In this document: one piece after another, positions 23,869 to 37,100 of the stretch
How positions within the stretch are numbered: the stretch's first letter is position 1
Layout: each line of letters starts with the position of its first letter
NCBI GenBank assembly: GCA_943737045.1
Contig: CALSFV010000119.1
Coordinates: 62,001 to 126,000, forward strand
Length of the DNA stretch: 64,000 nucleotides
DNA from: Parapristionchus giblindavisi
Taxonomy: Eukaryota > Nematoda > Chromadorea > Rhabditida > Diplogasteridae
Reading direction: 5' to 3'
Position numbers and translations under genes: made by a program
The notes under the pieces: model-generated
The model's input: the letters and a program-made list of their open reading frames with translations, nothing else
What the model was told of the DNA's origin: nothing
Databases searched by the model: none

Positions 23869-24894
23869 TTAGAACTTGTGATGATGTCGGGTCTGTCGGT
23901 GCGGTGAGAACATCCGCAAGCACGACCGGAATTGGTCGTTCTTGAAGCAGTCCGACCTTAAAGAAACATATTTAGTCCCACTCTATCTTTTGCAACATGA
24001 CGTATTTTATCGGGAAGAGACGAGAGTAGTTTGTCAAAGACATAAATAGCAATGATGAACCCGTGCGCGTGTTTCAAACTCAATTAGTTTTGTTGGCAAG
24101 CCTGGTCATTGAAGGAGGGGAAAGGAATAAAGAGACTCTTTGCAAGCAGCTGTGCACACGTCATCTCTCATTATGCATAAAGAACGTTGTAGAGTCCTGT
24201 GATCTCTAAAGGGACCATCGTCATCTCATCCCCATTGCATTACGTTCTCAGAATACTCTCATGCAAGTTTTTTTTGTATAGTCCAAATTTTTTTTTTTGC
24301 ACTAAAACGTCATGAACTTCAGAAGCAAAGACTAAAGACCGTCTACTCTGCACAGTAGGACATTGCTTCACTACAAACTAGCTTCAGAAATGTTATAAAC
24401 CAAAACGCATTGTATACTACTCTACGATAAAAAGTATGGCGGGGGAGTTTTTAAAGTACGTTAGGAGTATTTAAAAAGTGTACCGTACCTGCATATCGCT
24501 CTCATATTCGGTTCCCGATGTGAGATCATATCATGACAGATCTCACACACTCGATCCATAATTTTATGTAGCGATGGATTTGCATGAACCTGGAATGGAC
24601 ATATTTAAGTTACTGATATCTACTATTTTTACTGTAGCAAAAAACGGTAATGGTAAATTGAGGTCGCCAATGTTACTGTAATATTCTAAGGTTGCTATAA
24701 GATATTAAAGTTACTGTGCTATCGCGTACCTCACACTCGCTTTCCACAGACGACGACGCATCTGATGGTGATTCCAACTTTTGTTCAACTATGACAACAT
24801 CTTCGGAGACTAATCGACTCGTCGTTCGTGTGATCAAGAAGGTTAGAAGAATAATGAGGAAGTAAGTACATGAGGAGGATGAGGAAAATGACAT
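23869..24894 (-). CDS. CHH/ITP/MIH-family neurohormone precursor
   Basis: This is a predicted secreted peptide of the arthropod crustacean-hyperglycemic-hormone / ion-transport-peptide family, which also has nematode members. Exons on the minus strand are 24894-24730, 24589-24489 and 23956-23869: 354 bases, 117 aa, in frame. Residues 1-26 are a clear signal peptide (MSFSSSSSCTYFLIILLTFL...). After a Ser/Glu-rich stretch come six cysteines with spacing 15, 2, 14, 3 and 8, close to the family pattern. Exon 1 supplies the first Cys (ESECE). Exon 2 supplies DRVCEICHDM and AICR. Exon 3 supplies SDCFKNDQFRSCLRMF. The tail HRQTRHHHKF is basic. There is no obvious amidation Gly. I see no dibasic cleavage site before the first Cys, unlike many arthropod precursors. 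The last intron ends in AAG. C. elegans has comparable genes; this open frame alone would not reveal the family. Confidence 0.88.
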
Positions 24895-26331
24895 CTTAAA
24901 TTAGATTAATGTAATAATGAATAGAAATGACATGCTTTAAAAATCATGTAGTGGAAATTATCATTCGAAAAGTGCATATTGGAAGATTGAAAGAGCGAGC
25001 GAGTGAAGATATAGCGACATAATAAGAAAAATGTGGGTGGAGGATAATAGCTAAAAGATTGAGGAGGAAAGAGAATGATGCAATATAAATAAACAAGTGG
25101 AATAACAGTAGTATGATGTTTTCTATTTTGGTCTCTGGAACAATCAGATTTTTTTTAGAAAACGCTCAATGGTCTTTTTTCGTATCACAAAAATGATAAT
25201 TTATAACGGAAGTCTGTGTGCAACACATCAAGAACAGAACCGTGATTAACGAATGAAAACATATAAACAATTTAATGGGTACGATATTTAATCACACGTG
25301 ATCGTCGAATGATAAATAACTCCAGAGAACAAAAATCAGTATACACGCAAAAATGAAATGTTCATGAAACGAATTGTCTATGTTGATAGAGATATTAAGG
25401 TACAGAAATGAGCATTGGACATTGCCTTATATATGTGGGAGAGCTCCGCCCACAATATCTTCTACACTTCTCTTCATCTATTGCTTCCTTTGACTCCTCC
25501 GCCCTCCCTGTCACTCCCTCCTCCCCTCTCCTCTCATGGTCTCTTCAATGACCTTCCCTCTCTACCTCTGATAACCGTCTACGTCATCCCAATTATGGGC
25601 AACATTCTTTGTGTCTTGCAGGCACATTCTTCGAATTATTAACGAAACCTATACTAAACTTTGTTTGAAGGATCAACCGTAACCTACCGTACCATTGGGC
25701 TACCCTAAAGAGGTTTTTTCGCATTTGCACACGATACAGATAATGTCTAGCAACAACTTTTTTTCTGCAGAGCCCTAGATTGCATCCGTCAGAAATGTCA
25801 TATGCATTATTTTGTTGATTCCAGTGACCACAGGGATAACAACTGTCAACTCGTAGCCCACTGAGTATAGAAATTATGTTCAGATTGAAATTAAGAGACG
25901 AAGTTATGCGGATTTTGTTTCCTGTGCTAATTGATATGGTTCAAAGGTATGACAGTCTCATGATTGATCTAAGTGAAAGTTCAATGTGTCTACCCCCGGG
26001 AATGCAACATACAAGATGGAATTTGTGGTATGCGCATACTCTCTCATACCCTCAAGGCACAGAAGATATCTCTCTCAATCTCTCTAAGTAGAGGTCGAGA
26101 TAGAGGGATAGGGAGAGGGCGAATGCAAGGGAGAGGGAGAGATAGTGAGGGGGATGTCATCACGCTTCACAATGTGTGTTCACACTTTCCATGGAATTTC
26201 GGGAATGTCTGGCGTTTGACCATATTTGGGAATAGAAGATCATGATCAACATATGAGAATCCATTGATATTTGATGAAACATACTTCTCTAATCATCTTC
26301 TATCTCTAGCCAACGTTTCGTTTAAAGAAGG
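24895..26331. other. 5' flank of the neurohormone gene; pyrimidine and purine tracts
   Basis: No gene was recognised. A CT-rich tract lies at about 25480-25570 and a GA-rich tract at about 26040-26160. Both generate low-complexity open frames that I do not call. The promoter of the neurohormone gene should lie at the left end. Confidence 0.35.
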
Positions 26332-26617
26332 AGACCCTTGTGTTGGTATGACTGACTCCCGCAACGATAAACATGGGATATAATGTTAATATTGTATGGA
26401 AATTAGCGTAAGTGACAATGGGAAAGTGAGAGAGTCAAGTATGCAAATCGGATAGGCACTCTCTACTTGCCTGAAAAGTTGTACTTTCAATGCGCATAAT
26501 TAGCTTCAAACATATCATCACGCAATATGAAATGTGCCGTTCGGTTCGTGTGATAAATCTCTATCATTCTACCTGAACAACCTTGTTACGAAAAAACTCG
26601 AGGGTCTCCATCTTTAA
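26332..26617. mobile_element. TTAA-type MITE lacking the tRNA-like module, copy E
   Basis: It starts TTAAAGAAGGAGACCC and ends CTCGAGGGTCTCCATCTTTAA. The outer family sequences 'TTACGAAAAAACTCGAGG' are kept. The centre is unrelated to the other copies and has no A-box or B-box. It is either an internal-deletion relative or a form that never had the module. Confidence 0.7.
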
Positions 26618-29284
26618 AGACATGCAAATCATCATGATATGAGTTTGATCTATCACAGTAATGTGACTCCATTTGATAACACTCACTGACTATGAGCACT
26701 CCCATCAAAATTGTCAACAAATTAAAAATAATAATCCCATTCGTTAGAAGAGCGAAAGATGAACGGGATCAAACAACCGTACCTATATCAGATTATTTAA
26801 CCATTGTAGATCGTTATATCTTTGAATCATATCAAACTCTTGTGACGATAGCATTTGGGCTTGATCTTTTATTAATAAAGCCAGAGTTTTCCAGTCTCAG
26901 TGCATTGCATGCAGGAATGAACTAGCAGGTTGCTACAGATGAAAAAGTGCCTACGACACGATGTTGGAGAATATGTGGGCAGTGAGAAATCTCAGACAGA
27001 TACATCCACAGGGAAGCTTCTGACATTTTCAGTATCACTCATTTCAGCATGAAACATACAGGACAACACGCGAGGTCTATAAATGTCGTCAACATAGCCA
27101 ATTTCCCGGAATATCCCCCAGATGGTTTCATCCGCCTCCTTCTTTTTTCTTCAATCTCCGTTCAGCCTTTGAGCCTTTGAAGGCTGATCCCTAAAGACAG
27201 ATAATCTAGTCTGAGCTGCATAAATCCCCATACTTTCACAAAGAACACCCCGGTTCTGCACATTCCAAGATGCGTTTGTAATCTATAATAAGCGAGATAC
27301 GAGAACCACATGAAAGATTACATAGAGCTTTGAAGTCTTTGACGAATGGAGACCTTATACAGAAAGTACATGGAATTCCGTTCCAACAATCAAGTTTCCG
27401 GGAATTTCTCATAATCGTTAATTTAGCTAAATTTTCATTGATCATTAACTATGATTGAAATGAAGCTGTTGTGAGTGTGGAGATGGGGTTGATGTTCATA
27501 TTCTGCTACTTATTTTATATCTCCATAATATATAGATGAAGAAGGAATTAGGCGTTTCCCTCCAAAGAAATCAAATTAATGTGCAGATTACTTCCGTAAC
27601 TGGACATACGCAATATTTATTTGCGCCATTTAACCGTCTTTCAAATCCATCCCTGTACAGATAACAGATGACTTATCACAAATCATATTTTATTTCTTAA
27701 AACTAAGCGAACGGGGATTAAGTATGCATTATTATTATGTTGAACAGGTTATATGGGAGACAATTATTTTTTATCTCGAAAGTTAATAACAACAACTAGG
27801 AGTGTGCACAACCGGTATGAACCAGGGCTCCTCGGAAAAAATATTTTCCAAAAATCGGATATTTTTAAATGTAGGAAAGTCGGGAAATAGGAAATCCCAC
27901 CCAGCCTTGTTGCTTATGGGTTCCATCCTCTTTAGAAGCAAACAATTATCAAGTTCAGATAGGGCTTCTCCTCCATTGTTGAGGTTCGTAAACTCCAGTA
28001 AAATGTCCGAGAAAGCGTAGTGATTAAAAATTGTTTGGAGAGGTGGGTTAAAGAAAAATCTAGCCATGCATTGTGTTGTGGCTCCTTTTTAAGTGTGGCA
28101 TGTCGTATGGCGGAGTCTGTTACATAGCTGATCTTTTATAACCTATGCGACTGTAAATCGAACACGTATGTAATTAATTCAAATCATTCCTGATCCCACT
28201 GATGATTCAGAACATTCCAGAGATGATAAATTGCCGAAGGGGATAATCTTCTCATGAGAGATGAAACAATTGAGATAAGGGGAAGATGACTCATAATAAC
28301 CTTCTCTCTATCTTATCATCATCTTCTCTGTTAGGATTGCACGGAATGTACCAATCAAGCGTGAATAGACACAATCTGAGATAGAGAAGTATTGACTTGA
28401 TACATCTGAATGGAATACATCTTGATCACACAGTATTCTGGGGCCTATTCATCAAATATCACAAATGATTTATCGACGTACATGACGTCATAAGAAATTA
28501 TGTGTTTTTGCTAAATCTGACTTTTGGACCTATATTATACGCTAATTCTGAATGTTTTCAACAAATTATTTCAAGAAAAAAAAAGTTAGTGGTTAGAAAA
28601 TGTCCACCAATTTTTATTGGAAAATTCCTCTGCCCGGCCAATTCCACCTCGCATTTCCAAGGTAATGTTCTCGATATGGACAACCTACTGCACAAGTAAT
28701 CGATGTGTATTTGCATACTGCACAGTCAATGCGATAAGAACGTTTGAGGTGCAGTGATTCACGTAGAATTAGCTTGCATTCGATTTCTAATGGAGAATAG
28801 TGGACAATCAGGAAATTTGGACAACAGTTTCAGAATCATCGGTAAACATGCCTCCTAAAATGCGTTTAGCTAATGAAAAGCTCGGTTGAACACCTTTCTT
28901 GTAAGTGGAGGACGTTAGATACATCCGTCTACTCTTGTGATATCGGATTTGCCAGAAAATCGATTTGCCTTCATGAATCCCCTATTCATATAATCAGAAA
29001 TATATTTTTAATTGTATCACCCTCTTAAAGTACTTTGTCGAACTCTAGTTTAACAAATATTAACAAATTGGCAAATTTCAATAAGCTTATCAATTTGAGC
29101 ACCTATGGGATTAAAATGCATCTGATAAACTTGTTCACATCTACACATTTTTCTGTGTGTACTCAATGCAGGATTTAGGAAGGGGGTGGAACCCGCGATG
29201 ATCAATTTATATTTTACCGAAAAATCCAAACAATAAGTGTCACCTAAAGCAGTCTGTAATACTGACAATGAGACGGCCTTATAA
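26618..29284. other. No firm gene; two weak coding candidates
   Basis: A plus-strand open frame at 26692-26925 contains TTVPISDYLTIVDRYIFE, which faintly resembles the third membrane region of a ligand-gated channel. A minus-strand frame at 27445-27236 is cysteine-rich (LDCWNGIPCTFCIR, LCNLSCG, LECAEPGC). Neither has partner exons that I could find. Confidence 0.3.
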
Positions 29285-30248
29285 GAGGCCGTTTGCGTAA
29301 GAGTCGAACAATGGTTGGCACAAGCCAAAAATTTTGATATCCTCAAAACTTGTGTATAGGGGTTATAGACCTCGCTGATGAAGATGTGCATTTTAATTTT
29401 GGCCCGAGTGGTCCCGCAACGCCTGGGCGGGATTAGGGATCACGTTTTCAAGCCGTTCTCGGTCCATGGTTGAGCGAGAGGTTTGAAAATTGGACTCCTG
29501 GGGCAGAATTCGATGTCGATGATGGCTGTCTATTTCATTTGTTTTGAAAATTTTCCAAAAGCACGACAACTGAAAATTTTGATGGAGACGGTTGCGCCAC
29601 GAGCGAGTATGACAGTTCGAACCGGCATGACGAGAGCATTCTAATGATGTATTGTGAGCCCTTATCTCCGTTGAGAAAGCGTTCATAGTCTCGATATAGT
29701 GATCACGAGGAGTTGTTTACGCCGCGCACTCCCGCAGACTCTCTCATTTCTGCACGCTCTCTCGCCACTCAGATATGTTAAAACAGGATTACCTCCTTCT
29801 GTCTTCAGCTGCAGATCACTATATCGAGACCATGAAACCTTTCTCAACGGAGATAAGGGGCTCAAAATACATCATTAGAATGCACTCGTCATGCCGGTTC
29901 GAACTGTCATACTCGCTAGAGGCGCAACCGTCTCCATCAAAATTTTCAGATGTCGAGCTTTTGGAAAATTTTCAAAACAAATGAAGTAGACAGCCATCAT
30001 CGCCATCAAATTCTGCCCCTGGATTCCAATTTTCATACCTCTCGCTCAACCATGGACCGAGAACGGCTTGAAAACGTGATCTTACCGTAATCCCGCCAAG
30101 GCGTTGCGGGACCACTGGGGCCAAAATTACTATGCACTTCTTCATCAGCGAGGTCTATAACCCCTATACACAAGTTTTGAGGGAATCAAAATATTTGGCC
30201 TGTGCCAACCCTCTCCCCGATTTGCCCGACTCTTACACAAACGGCCTC
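29285..30248. mobile_element. Foldback DNA element with GAGGCCGTTTG ends
   Basis: The left end GAGGCCGTTTGCGTAAGAGTC pairs with the right end GACTCTTACACAAACGGCCTC. The arms of about 420 bases mirror each other down to CTCGATATAGTGATC / GATCACTATATCGAG around a loop at about 29708-29812. ATAA flanks both sides, a possible 4-base target duplication. The open frames here are mirror images of each other. No transposase was seen. Confidence 0.8.
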
Positions 30249-33077
30249 ATAAATATCAATTACGATAAATAATGAAACATATAAGTTATATAAACGATTA
30301 ATAACATTTAATGAAATATTTCATCCGTAATCTAATCTAAAATATAACATACAAAACTAAAAAAAATGCACCTATCAAATAATAATAGTACATTTTTCCA
30401 CAAATGGTACAATTTATTTTCTATATTAGTGCGTATTTCATGTCCAAAGAAATTGTAAGATAAATACTCTTTGTAAATAATACTATGTTGTGAAAAAGGG
30501 GGTTGTTAATTCTTATTTTCCGCGACTTTCTGAACACTACATTATTGTAGTATCTGAGTGAGTATAGATCACATGGTGTAATGATAGGAAGTTGCACAAT
30601 TCCTTTCATAGACAATACTCCCACCATGAAATCGAAGGAACAATTTTCTCATAATTAACTAGCATATATTGTTGCTGCCAACTGCACAAATTATCATGCA
30701 CAAGAAATTCCCCAAGGATTCATTGTGATAATATTTAATAAAATTCAAAAATTTCTCGCACCTTATGAAATTAAGAAGCGCAATTGCAGTTGTCATTTGA
30801 CAATGAAAGAAAGAGATCGATAAAGTGATGGTCGGTCAACTGAAGACATTTCAGTAAATACTAATCATCGTCTCCATCTTTGATGTTATTATGACCGGAG
30901 TCTTGAGCACCCACGCAGACTCGTGCTATAATTTTGCTTCTGTACTGTGGAATTATAAATAAAGCTCACCATGACGTTGTTTGTGTGCTATTGGAGAAAG
31001 GATAATTAAAACTAGTACAAGTCTATCGTCGATCTTCTAAAGTAATCATACTGTGGAAAGAGCAAAACGTCATCACGAAAATTCTTAAACATCGTTAGGA
31101 AATCTAATAATTTGATAAATCCTAAAAGATGGGTTTTCTCTCGATTACACTTTATTCATCTACGAATTCAAACGGAGTGTCTACTTGTCTGGTTTATAAA
31201 AATGTTTTGTTTTCGAGGTCATCCAAAATGTCAAAGCACATTGAGAGAGAAGTAAAAATATTTTGATTATTGCACGTGATGAGGAAATACATATTTTCAG
31301 AATTTGTGGGAGTATTTTTTCCCGAATACCACCATTTTAAACGGAGACTCATACACAAATTGGAGATGTAATAGTAGATATTTTTGTAAGTACATTCAGA
31401 TATCCTGCGATCGATGACATTAGTGTCATTTATCATTCGAAAGAACACTATCATATTAACATTAATACTTTTTTCATTTGAATATTAATGACTCTACCGA
31501 TTGAAAGATAAAATACAAGGCCAAGAATCAGAATGAATCGTATTTGATCAGCTGATGTGAGGATTTGTCAGTGATTCTGAACATAGAAACCTGCTAAAAT
31601 ACACTCATGCAACCTTTCAGGTGTAAAAGCATCTGAGAAATATAATGAAACCTTACGATTAAATCAACGATCTGAATAATAATATAAACAGATTAAAATA
31701 ATCAAAGCATTAAATTGGAAAAATATGGGAAAATTAAAATAGTCCCATGAAGGAATGTTTCGATGAGTGATGCATAAGGTCTAAATCATAAACAAATTTG
31801 TTCTGTCATTTACTAAGACTATTTCAAAAAAAGTATATTATTCATCTTTTATTTTTTTTTCCTTGGAATGAACACAAACGGTTTTAACCCGGTACACAAA
31901 AAATATCGCCAGAAAAATACGACATTTTTTAAAGTAAATTGATGAGGAAATGTCGAATATCTGCATGATGAATGGTGTATGCGAAGAAATACAAAGAGGT
32001 TTTTTAGTTGGCCTTATGATCAGAGGAATATGGGAAGCGATCATTCTATTTATCTAACACTCTACAATCCTCTCATTATCCTACTATCCCTAACTAATTC
32101 TACATAATCTCTCTTTACTCTCTAACCATCTCTAACCAGGCTGCTACCTTTTCAACATTCAGTTTAAATATATTTATTTTTTAAATATGAATTGAAACAT
32201 CATTTGAAGTTTTTATTCGATTACTAATAATCTAAAATTAATATCAGGAACAAAATTATGCGAAATCTTGCACGTCATTTTCACAAGAATACTACTATTT
32301 AAACGCGACGCTTTTCTGATTATTGAAGATCAAATCTAGATTAATGGGAGATTTAGCAAAGCGAAAATTCCTATGCAGATTACATGGAATGCAAAAGGCA
32401 ATGATAACTAAAAAGATAACTAGATGTTCCGAAGAACAGTTGATGGTGTTCACTCCACTTTTTTTTCGGAAAATCATTTATCATTGAAAAAAAATCAGGG
32501 GTGATATTTTTCAGAAAGGCTCGAAAGGTCTTCAACATTGCGATCTATGTGCAAATATGTGATTGTGTAGATGGATTATGATATTAGCTACGGTACAGGA
32601 GCTCAAAACCTATAACCATTTTAGTAAATGTCCTGCAATAATTAGAAACTTGCCGCTCGGGGATGACTCTCAAAAATAAAGAAAATGAGAGAGTGTGACT
32701 ATGCACAGAACCACAGTTTGCCTATAGATAGCGTACCTGCAAATTGTTTGCCTACATTTGGGGTTACGCTACATTTAGGCAAATTTGTCACGTTTGAGGA
32801 AGTACTATCATAAAGGTGGCCAAGGATTTGCACATACGACATTTATGAGCAAATCCCTTGCCCAAAGATGGGCAATGTTGATCTCTGACTAGAACATTGA
32901 GTTTGAAATTATTCTATTTCATTCAACTTGGGGACACCTTCAAATGTCATCTATAATTGTTTACGGGATCATCATCTCACATAATTTCTTTCTTCATGTC
33001 GAAAAAACAAACATTTACCTCCATTCAAGATCGAGCTTAAATCATGTATTGATAACAGAAAATAACACTTCTACTTT
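30249..33077. other. No recognised gene
   Basis: This is AT-rich sequence with only short open frames lacking motifs. Around 32730-32890 there are several GCAAATTTG and TTGCCCAAAGATGGGCAA blocks. They resemble the repeat at 54041-54219 and may be a diverged relative. Confidence 0.4.
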
Positions 33078-33334
33078 TTAAGGGAACCTTATTGTTAAAG
33101 CTTTTTCATGATTAAATTGGTTAGGCAGAACTTTTGATCATATTTCCCTGAATACAAAACAATTTTTATGGCGCGAACCTTTGAATTTGAAGGATAAATA
33201 TACAGAAATGGGTATCGAACCCGTGTGGCGCGGTTACCTGCACTGACTACTAATCAATGAGCTACACGGGGTACATTTTTAGTCTCTCAAATCTACTATT
33301 GAACAGAATGCCACATCGTTGGCCCCCTTCTTTA
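33078..33334 (-). mobile_element. TTAA-type MITE with tRNA-like module, copy F (worn)
   Basis: It starts TTAAGGGAACC and keeps 'TCATGATTAAATTGGTTAGGCAGAAC' style family sequence. On the minus strand it has an A-box-like TAGCTCATTGATTAG (about 33273-33259) and a B-box GGGTTCGATACCC (33222-33210). The right tip CCCCCTTCTTTA lacks the final A. Confidence 0.7.
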
Positions 33335-34127
33335 GTGTGTCTTACCGCTAAAAAAAATAAAAATGTGCAATTATATTTTATTATCATCACAGTTTGCTCA
33401 AAATAGTTCACAACCAACACAAATATGATAAACGAATACGAATCACATCAGAACAAGCGAAACCGGCATAGTTTCCCCTTTAAGAGGAAACAACCTTTGT
33501 CGACGGTCTCTTCATTTCGCACACTATTTTCTGTTTTCTATCAGTGAGGTAATGCTCTGCTCAAATGAAGAAACTATCGACAAAAACTTCTATGATTACA
33601 AAGGAATCGGTTCAAGTCTTCATGATCTTTTGCGGTGGCAATATCACGACTACAATCAGTTTTCGTTTGAAATCGTTTCTATAAAAACTCGGGAAATTGA
33701 ACAGAATTGGCATCTAAACAGATTCTGGTGAAGCTATTACCAGTGCAGAATATCAAGCGGACTTGAGACCGTTCTCTCGTTATTTAAAGGGGGAAATTTA
33801 CATTTTAATGATATTGAACGCTGCTCATGAGAATTCGTTCAAAGAGATCACAATAAAGTCTCACTATAATAGAGAAAAAGTGTTTGTTTACGAAAACAAG
33901 CCAAAAAATGATAATATGTTGTTTCACGAAACTTGAGAAGTCATAATTGTGTGGGAAATCATACAAACAAGAGATTAAACAATATGATGGTATAAGTTAG
34001 GGATTATGCACTTAAATGAGTTTCGAGGATCTTATTTTTGTAAGAATTCATAATAATTGGTGAAACTTAAGGGAATATTGCAAGAAAATTCTAAATTATC
34101 TGCTCTGGGATATTCTTTGGATGTACT
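33335..34127. other. 3' flank of the exchanger gene
   Basis: No coding sequence was recognised. CCCCTTTAAG near 33477 and TTTAAAGGGGG near 33790 are inverted. The sequence just after the first resembles the 13263-13400 element, so a decayed TTAA element probably fills most of this stretch. Confidence 0.35.
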
Positions 34128-37100
34128 TTAGATCATATTTTTGGTTCGCATGATAGAGAATACAATATAGATGATCCATAGGAGGAATAAGACCAGTCCA
34201 GTAATCCATTTATACATCTTAGGTCCTCCCAGTTCTCCCATTCCGAATATGGGCATGATCCTTCGTATAGAGAATATGAGTAGACATATCATGGATAGTC
34301 CAGTGTAGAGGCTCACGCTGAATTATATCAATTCAGAGGAATAATGTTAACTTGAATTTTTTTTACAACACCCCAGAAATACCTTTTATAGACGTCTTAA
34401 CATCTGAAACTGATTGATTGAATTGTCCATGAATTTCTCTATTTATCTCAGTCCTATATTTCGAGTTGCCTAACATTCACATATCGTGCAAACTCTTATC
34501 ACTCCAACTTCATCTCTACCATTAAATACGATAGCATTAACTTTTTCTTTGGCTTGCATGAAATTACGATATAACCTTTCGCCTACTATATGAAGTAATA
34601 AACTCGTTCGATGACGAAATATTATTTCTTACTCTTATCATGCCGAAGTATATCGATAAATATCACATTTCGCACCTGAATGTCAGATCTCCAGCGTTGA
34701 CAACAAATTGTTGTCCTTTACTCCACCAATAAATGGCAGCTACCAACCATGGTAGACCTAATCCAAGGAAGACGTTAACTGAGTTGGATCCTGTCACATT
34801 TCCAATAGCATTGTCAGCGTAGCGATCCTACAATAAGGAATGTAATCATTGTAGCACGATATTATTACATATTAGCTGCACAATCCGAAAACATTTTATA
34901 AATATTACAAGGAACCTCTTTTACATTAATCTGGCGATGAGAGATGTGTTATAGCTCATTTGAAAGCCCTTCTTCTGTAGAGTAAGACTATCTACTTTAA
35001 AAATGCAACCGAGGTCTGTGCACGGCCTTAAAATTGGAGGAGTGTCTAAAACGCAATGATGCACTAGTTCTCCGCGTTATTTCTGCGAACCAGTGGTATC
35101 ACAAAGGTAAAGATGAGTAATTGGGGTGTGTCTGACGAACTTCGGTGAGGTAAGACGCACGGAAGATGTCAAACATTAATTGGAAATTACTGCAAAAGTT
35201 TTTTCAAGGATGGAGAAGGTTCTCTACAGCCATTTACATCAGCGTCGATTCTAGCAACTTACAATTGTAAATTCACTCGGAAACGGAGAAGGAGGATCGC
35301 TAGCTAGCTGTACAACCACTAGCGCGCAGAGATAGCGCGTAGAACTAGTGCAGCATTGCGCGCATCATTACGTTTTAGACACTCCTCCAATTTTTCAGCA
35401 TGTGCACAGACCTCCGTTGCATTGCGTTGCAGTATATAGTCTTAATCTACAGATGAAGGGCTTTCAAATGAGCTATAACACATGTCTCATCGCCAGATTA
35501 ATGTAAAAGAGGTTCCTTGTTAGTATTTTTATCCGAATCTTTAGAGCAATAGATTTTCCTAGAAGACCGTTATTACTTTTCAAGGACTCTGTGGATTGAA
35601 TGTGATCTTGATGATCAACAAAGGTCTTCGAATTATGATAACGCATTTTTTCTTCAAGTGCACCGTATTCTGATAAAATTAGTAGAGATTGGTCTCAGTT
35701 ATAATCGGTTCGTGCTCTTTCGAATGATTTCTTATATTGTAGTATGTGCAAGAAATAATATTTCCTTGCCCGGTCGTGTTTTGTACACATTCTGCGCTGC
35801 GCTCCCCTTCGGGGCGCATTTGGATGCATCACTTATTTCCTTTGCGTATGAATATTTTTGAATTCTCAAAGTCTTAATCATGAGTTTCCGTGATAAAAAG
35901 TTCTTTTAATGACTAAATAAAATGAAACAAAATATTTATTAATGAGAAAAACAATTAAAAGGCAAATCACAATGGTCCGAAAATGATGACTATTAATTTA
36001 ATGGAAAGGTATACTGTAATATTGCGTATTGATCGCACGATCGCCGAAAGATATTTTTGAAAATTTACAGTACCCATTTTCGGACCAGTGTGATTTACCT
36101 TTTAATTGTTTTTTCTCATTAATAAAAATTTTGTTTCAGTTTCTTTAGTCATTAAAAGAACTTTTTATCACGGAAACTCATGATTAAGACTTTGAGAATT
36201 CAAAAATATTCATACGCAAAGGAAATAAGTGATGCGTCCAAATGCACCCCGCAGCGGAGCGCAGCGCAGAATGTGTACAAAACACGATCGGGCTGTACTG
36301 TACATAATATTATATTTACAACAGGAACTCTTATAATGCAAATTATCTAGTCATGCTTTACTCTATAAAGAAAAAGCCATAATCAGATGCATTCATATCG
36401 AACTAATCTATTATTTTTTTCTCTTCAAAAGAATTAAACATAAAGTTTGATCGGCCTACATTACAAAACAACTTGTTTTGGTTTCCGGTTTGCAAATGAA
36501 TCGGGGAGATTAAAAAGATTATTAGAGAAGAGAAACTCAGGGGGTGTATTTCTTTAATTCAGTTTTCAGTAATGGGATTATACTGATTCATTTTAAAAGT
36601 ATGTCCAACCAAATTCAGTAATTTAAGTAAATCTATGAATTATGTTTTTGTATCTGAATAGGAATAATATGATAGATCGATCTCACGAGTACAACTTCAC
36701 ATGGATATTTTAAACAGGTAAATTTCTCAGAACTGCTCGAAATGCTTATTTATGGATGATATACTAATGAGTATATATAAGAGTATACCGAAGATTAATT
36801 ATCAATTCAGTCTGACTCAATCTCACGATCATTTTGATCTTTAACATATAACAACAACGACTAACATCACATCAACTCCAGGTGTACTATGTAGTACTCA
36901 TGATATATTCATAAATAGAGTTTTTTTTTTCCTGTTTTTTGATATTAAGGGACTATATTTTGAGTGTTCATAACGATGACTATTGTCGACGTCTCTCAAT
37001 TCGCGTCATGATCTTTCGTTGACAGACGTCAACGTCAATTCAGAGATAGAAGTAGAGATAAGGGTTCAAAAATATTTTTTTAAATTAAATATTATTTAAA

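Noticed and set aside
26692..26925. Possible ligand-gated channel fragment
   Set aside because: One faint motif, no partner exons; kept only as a remark on the interval.
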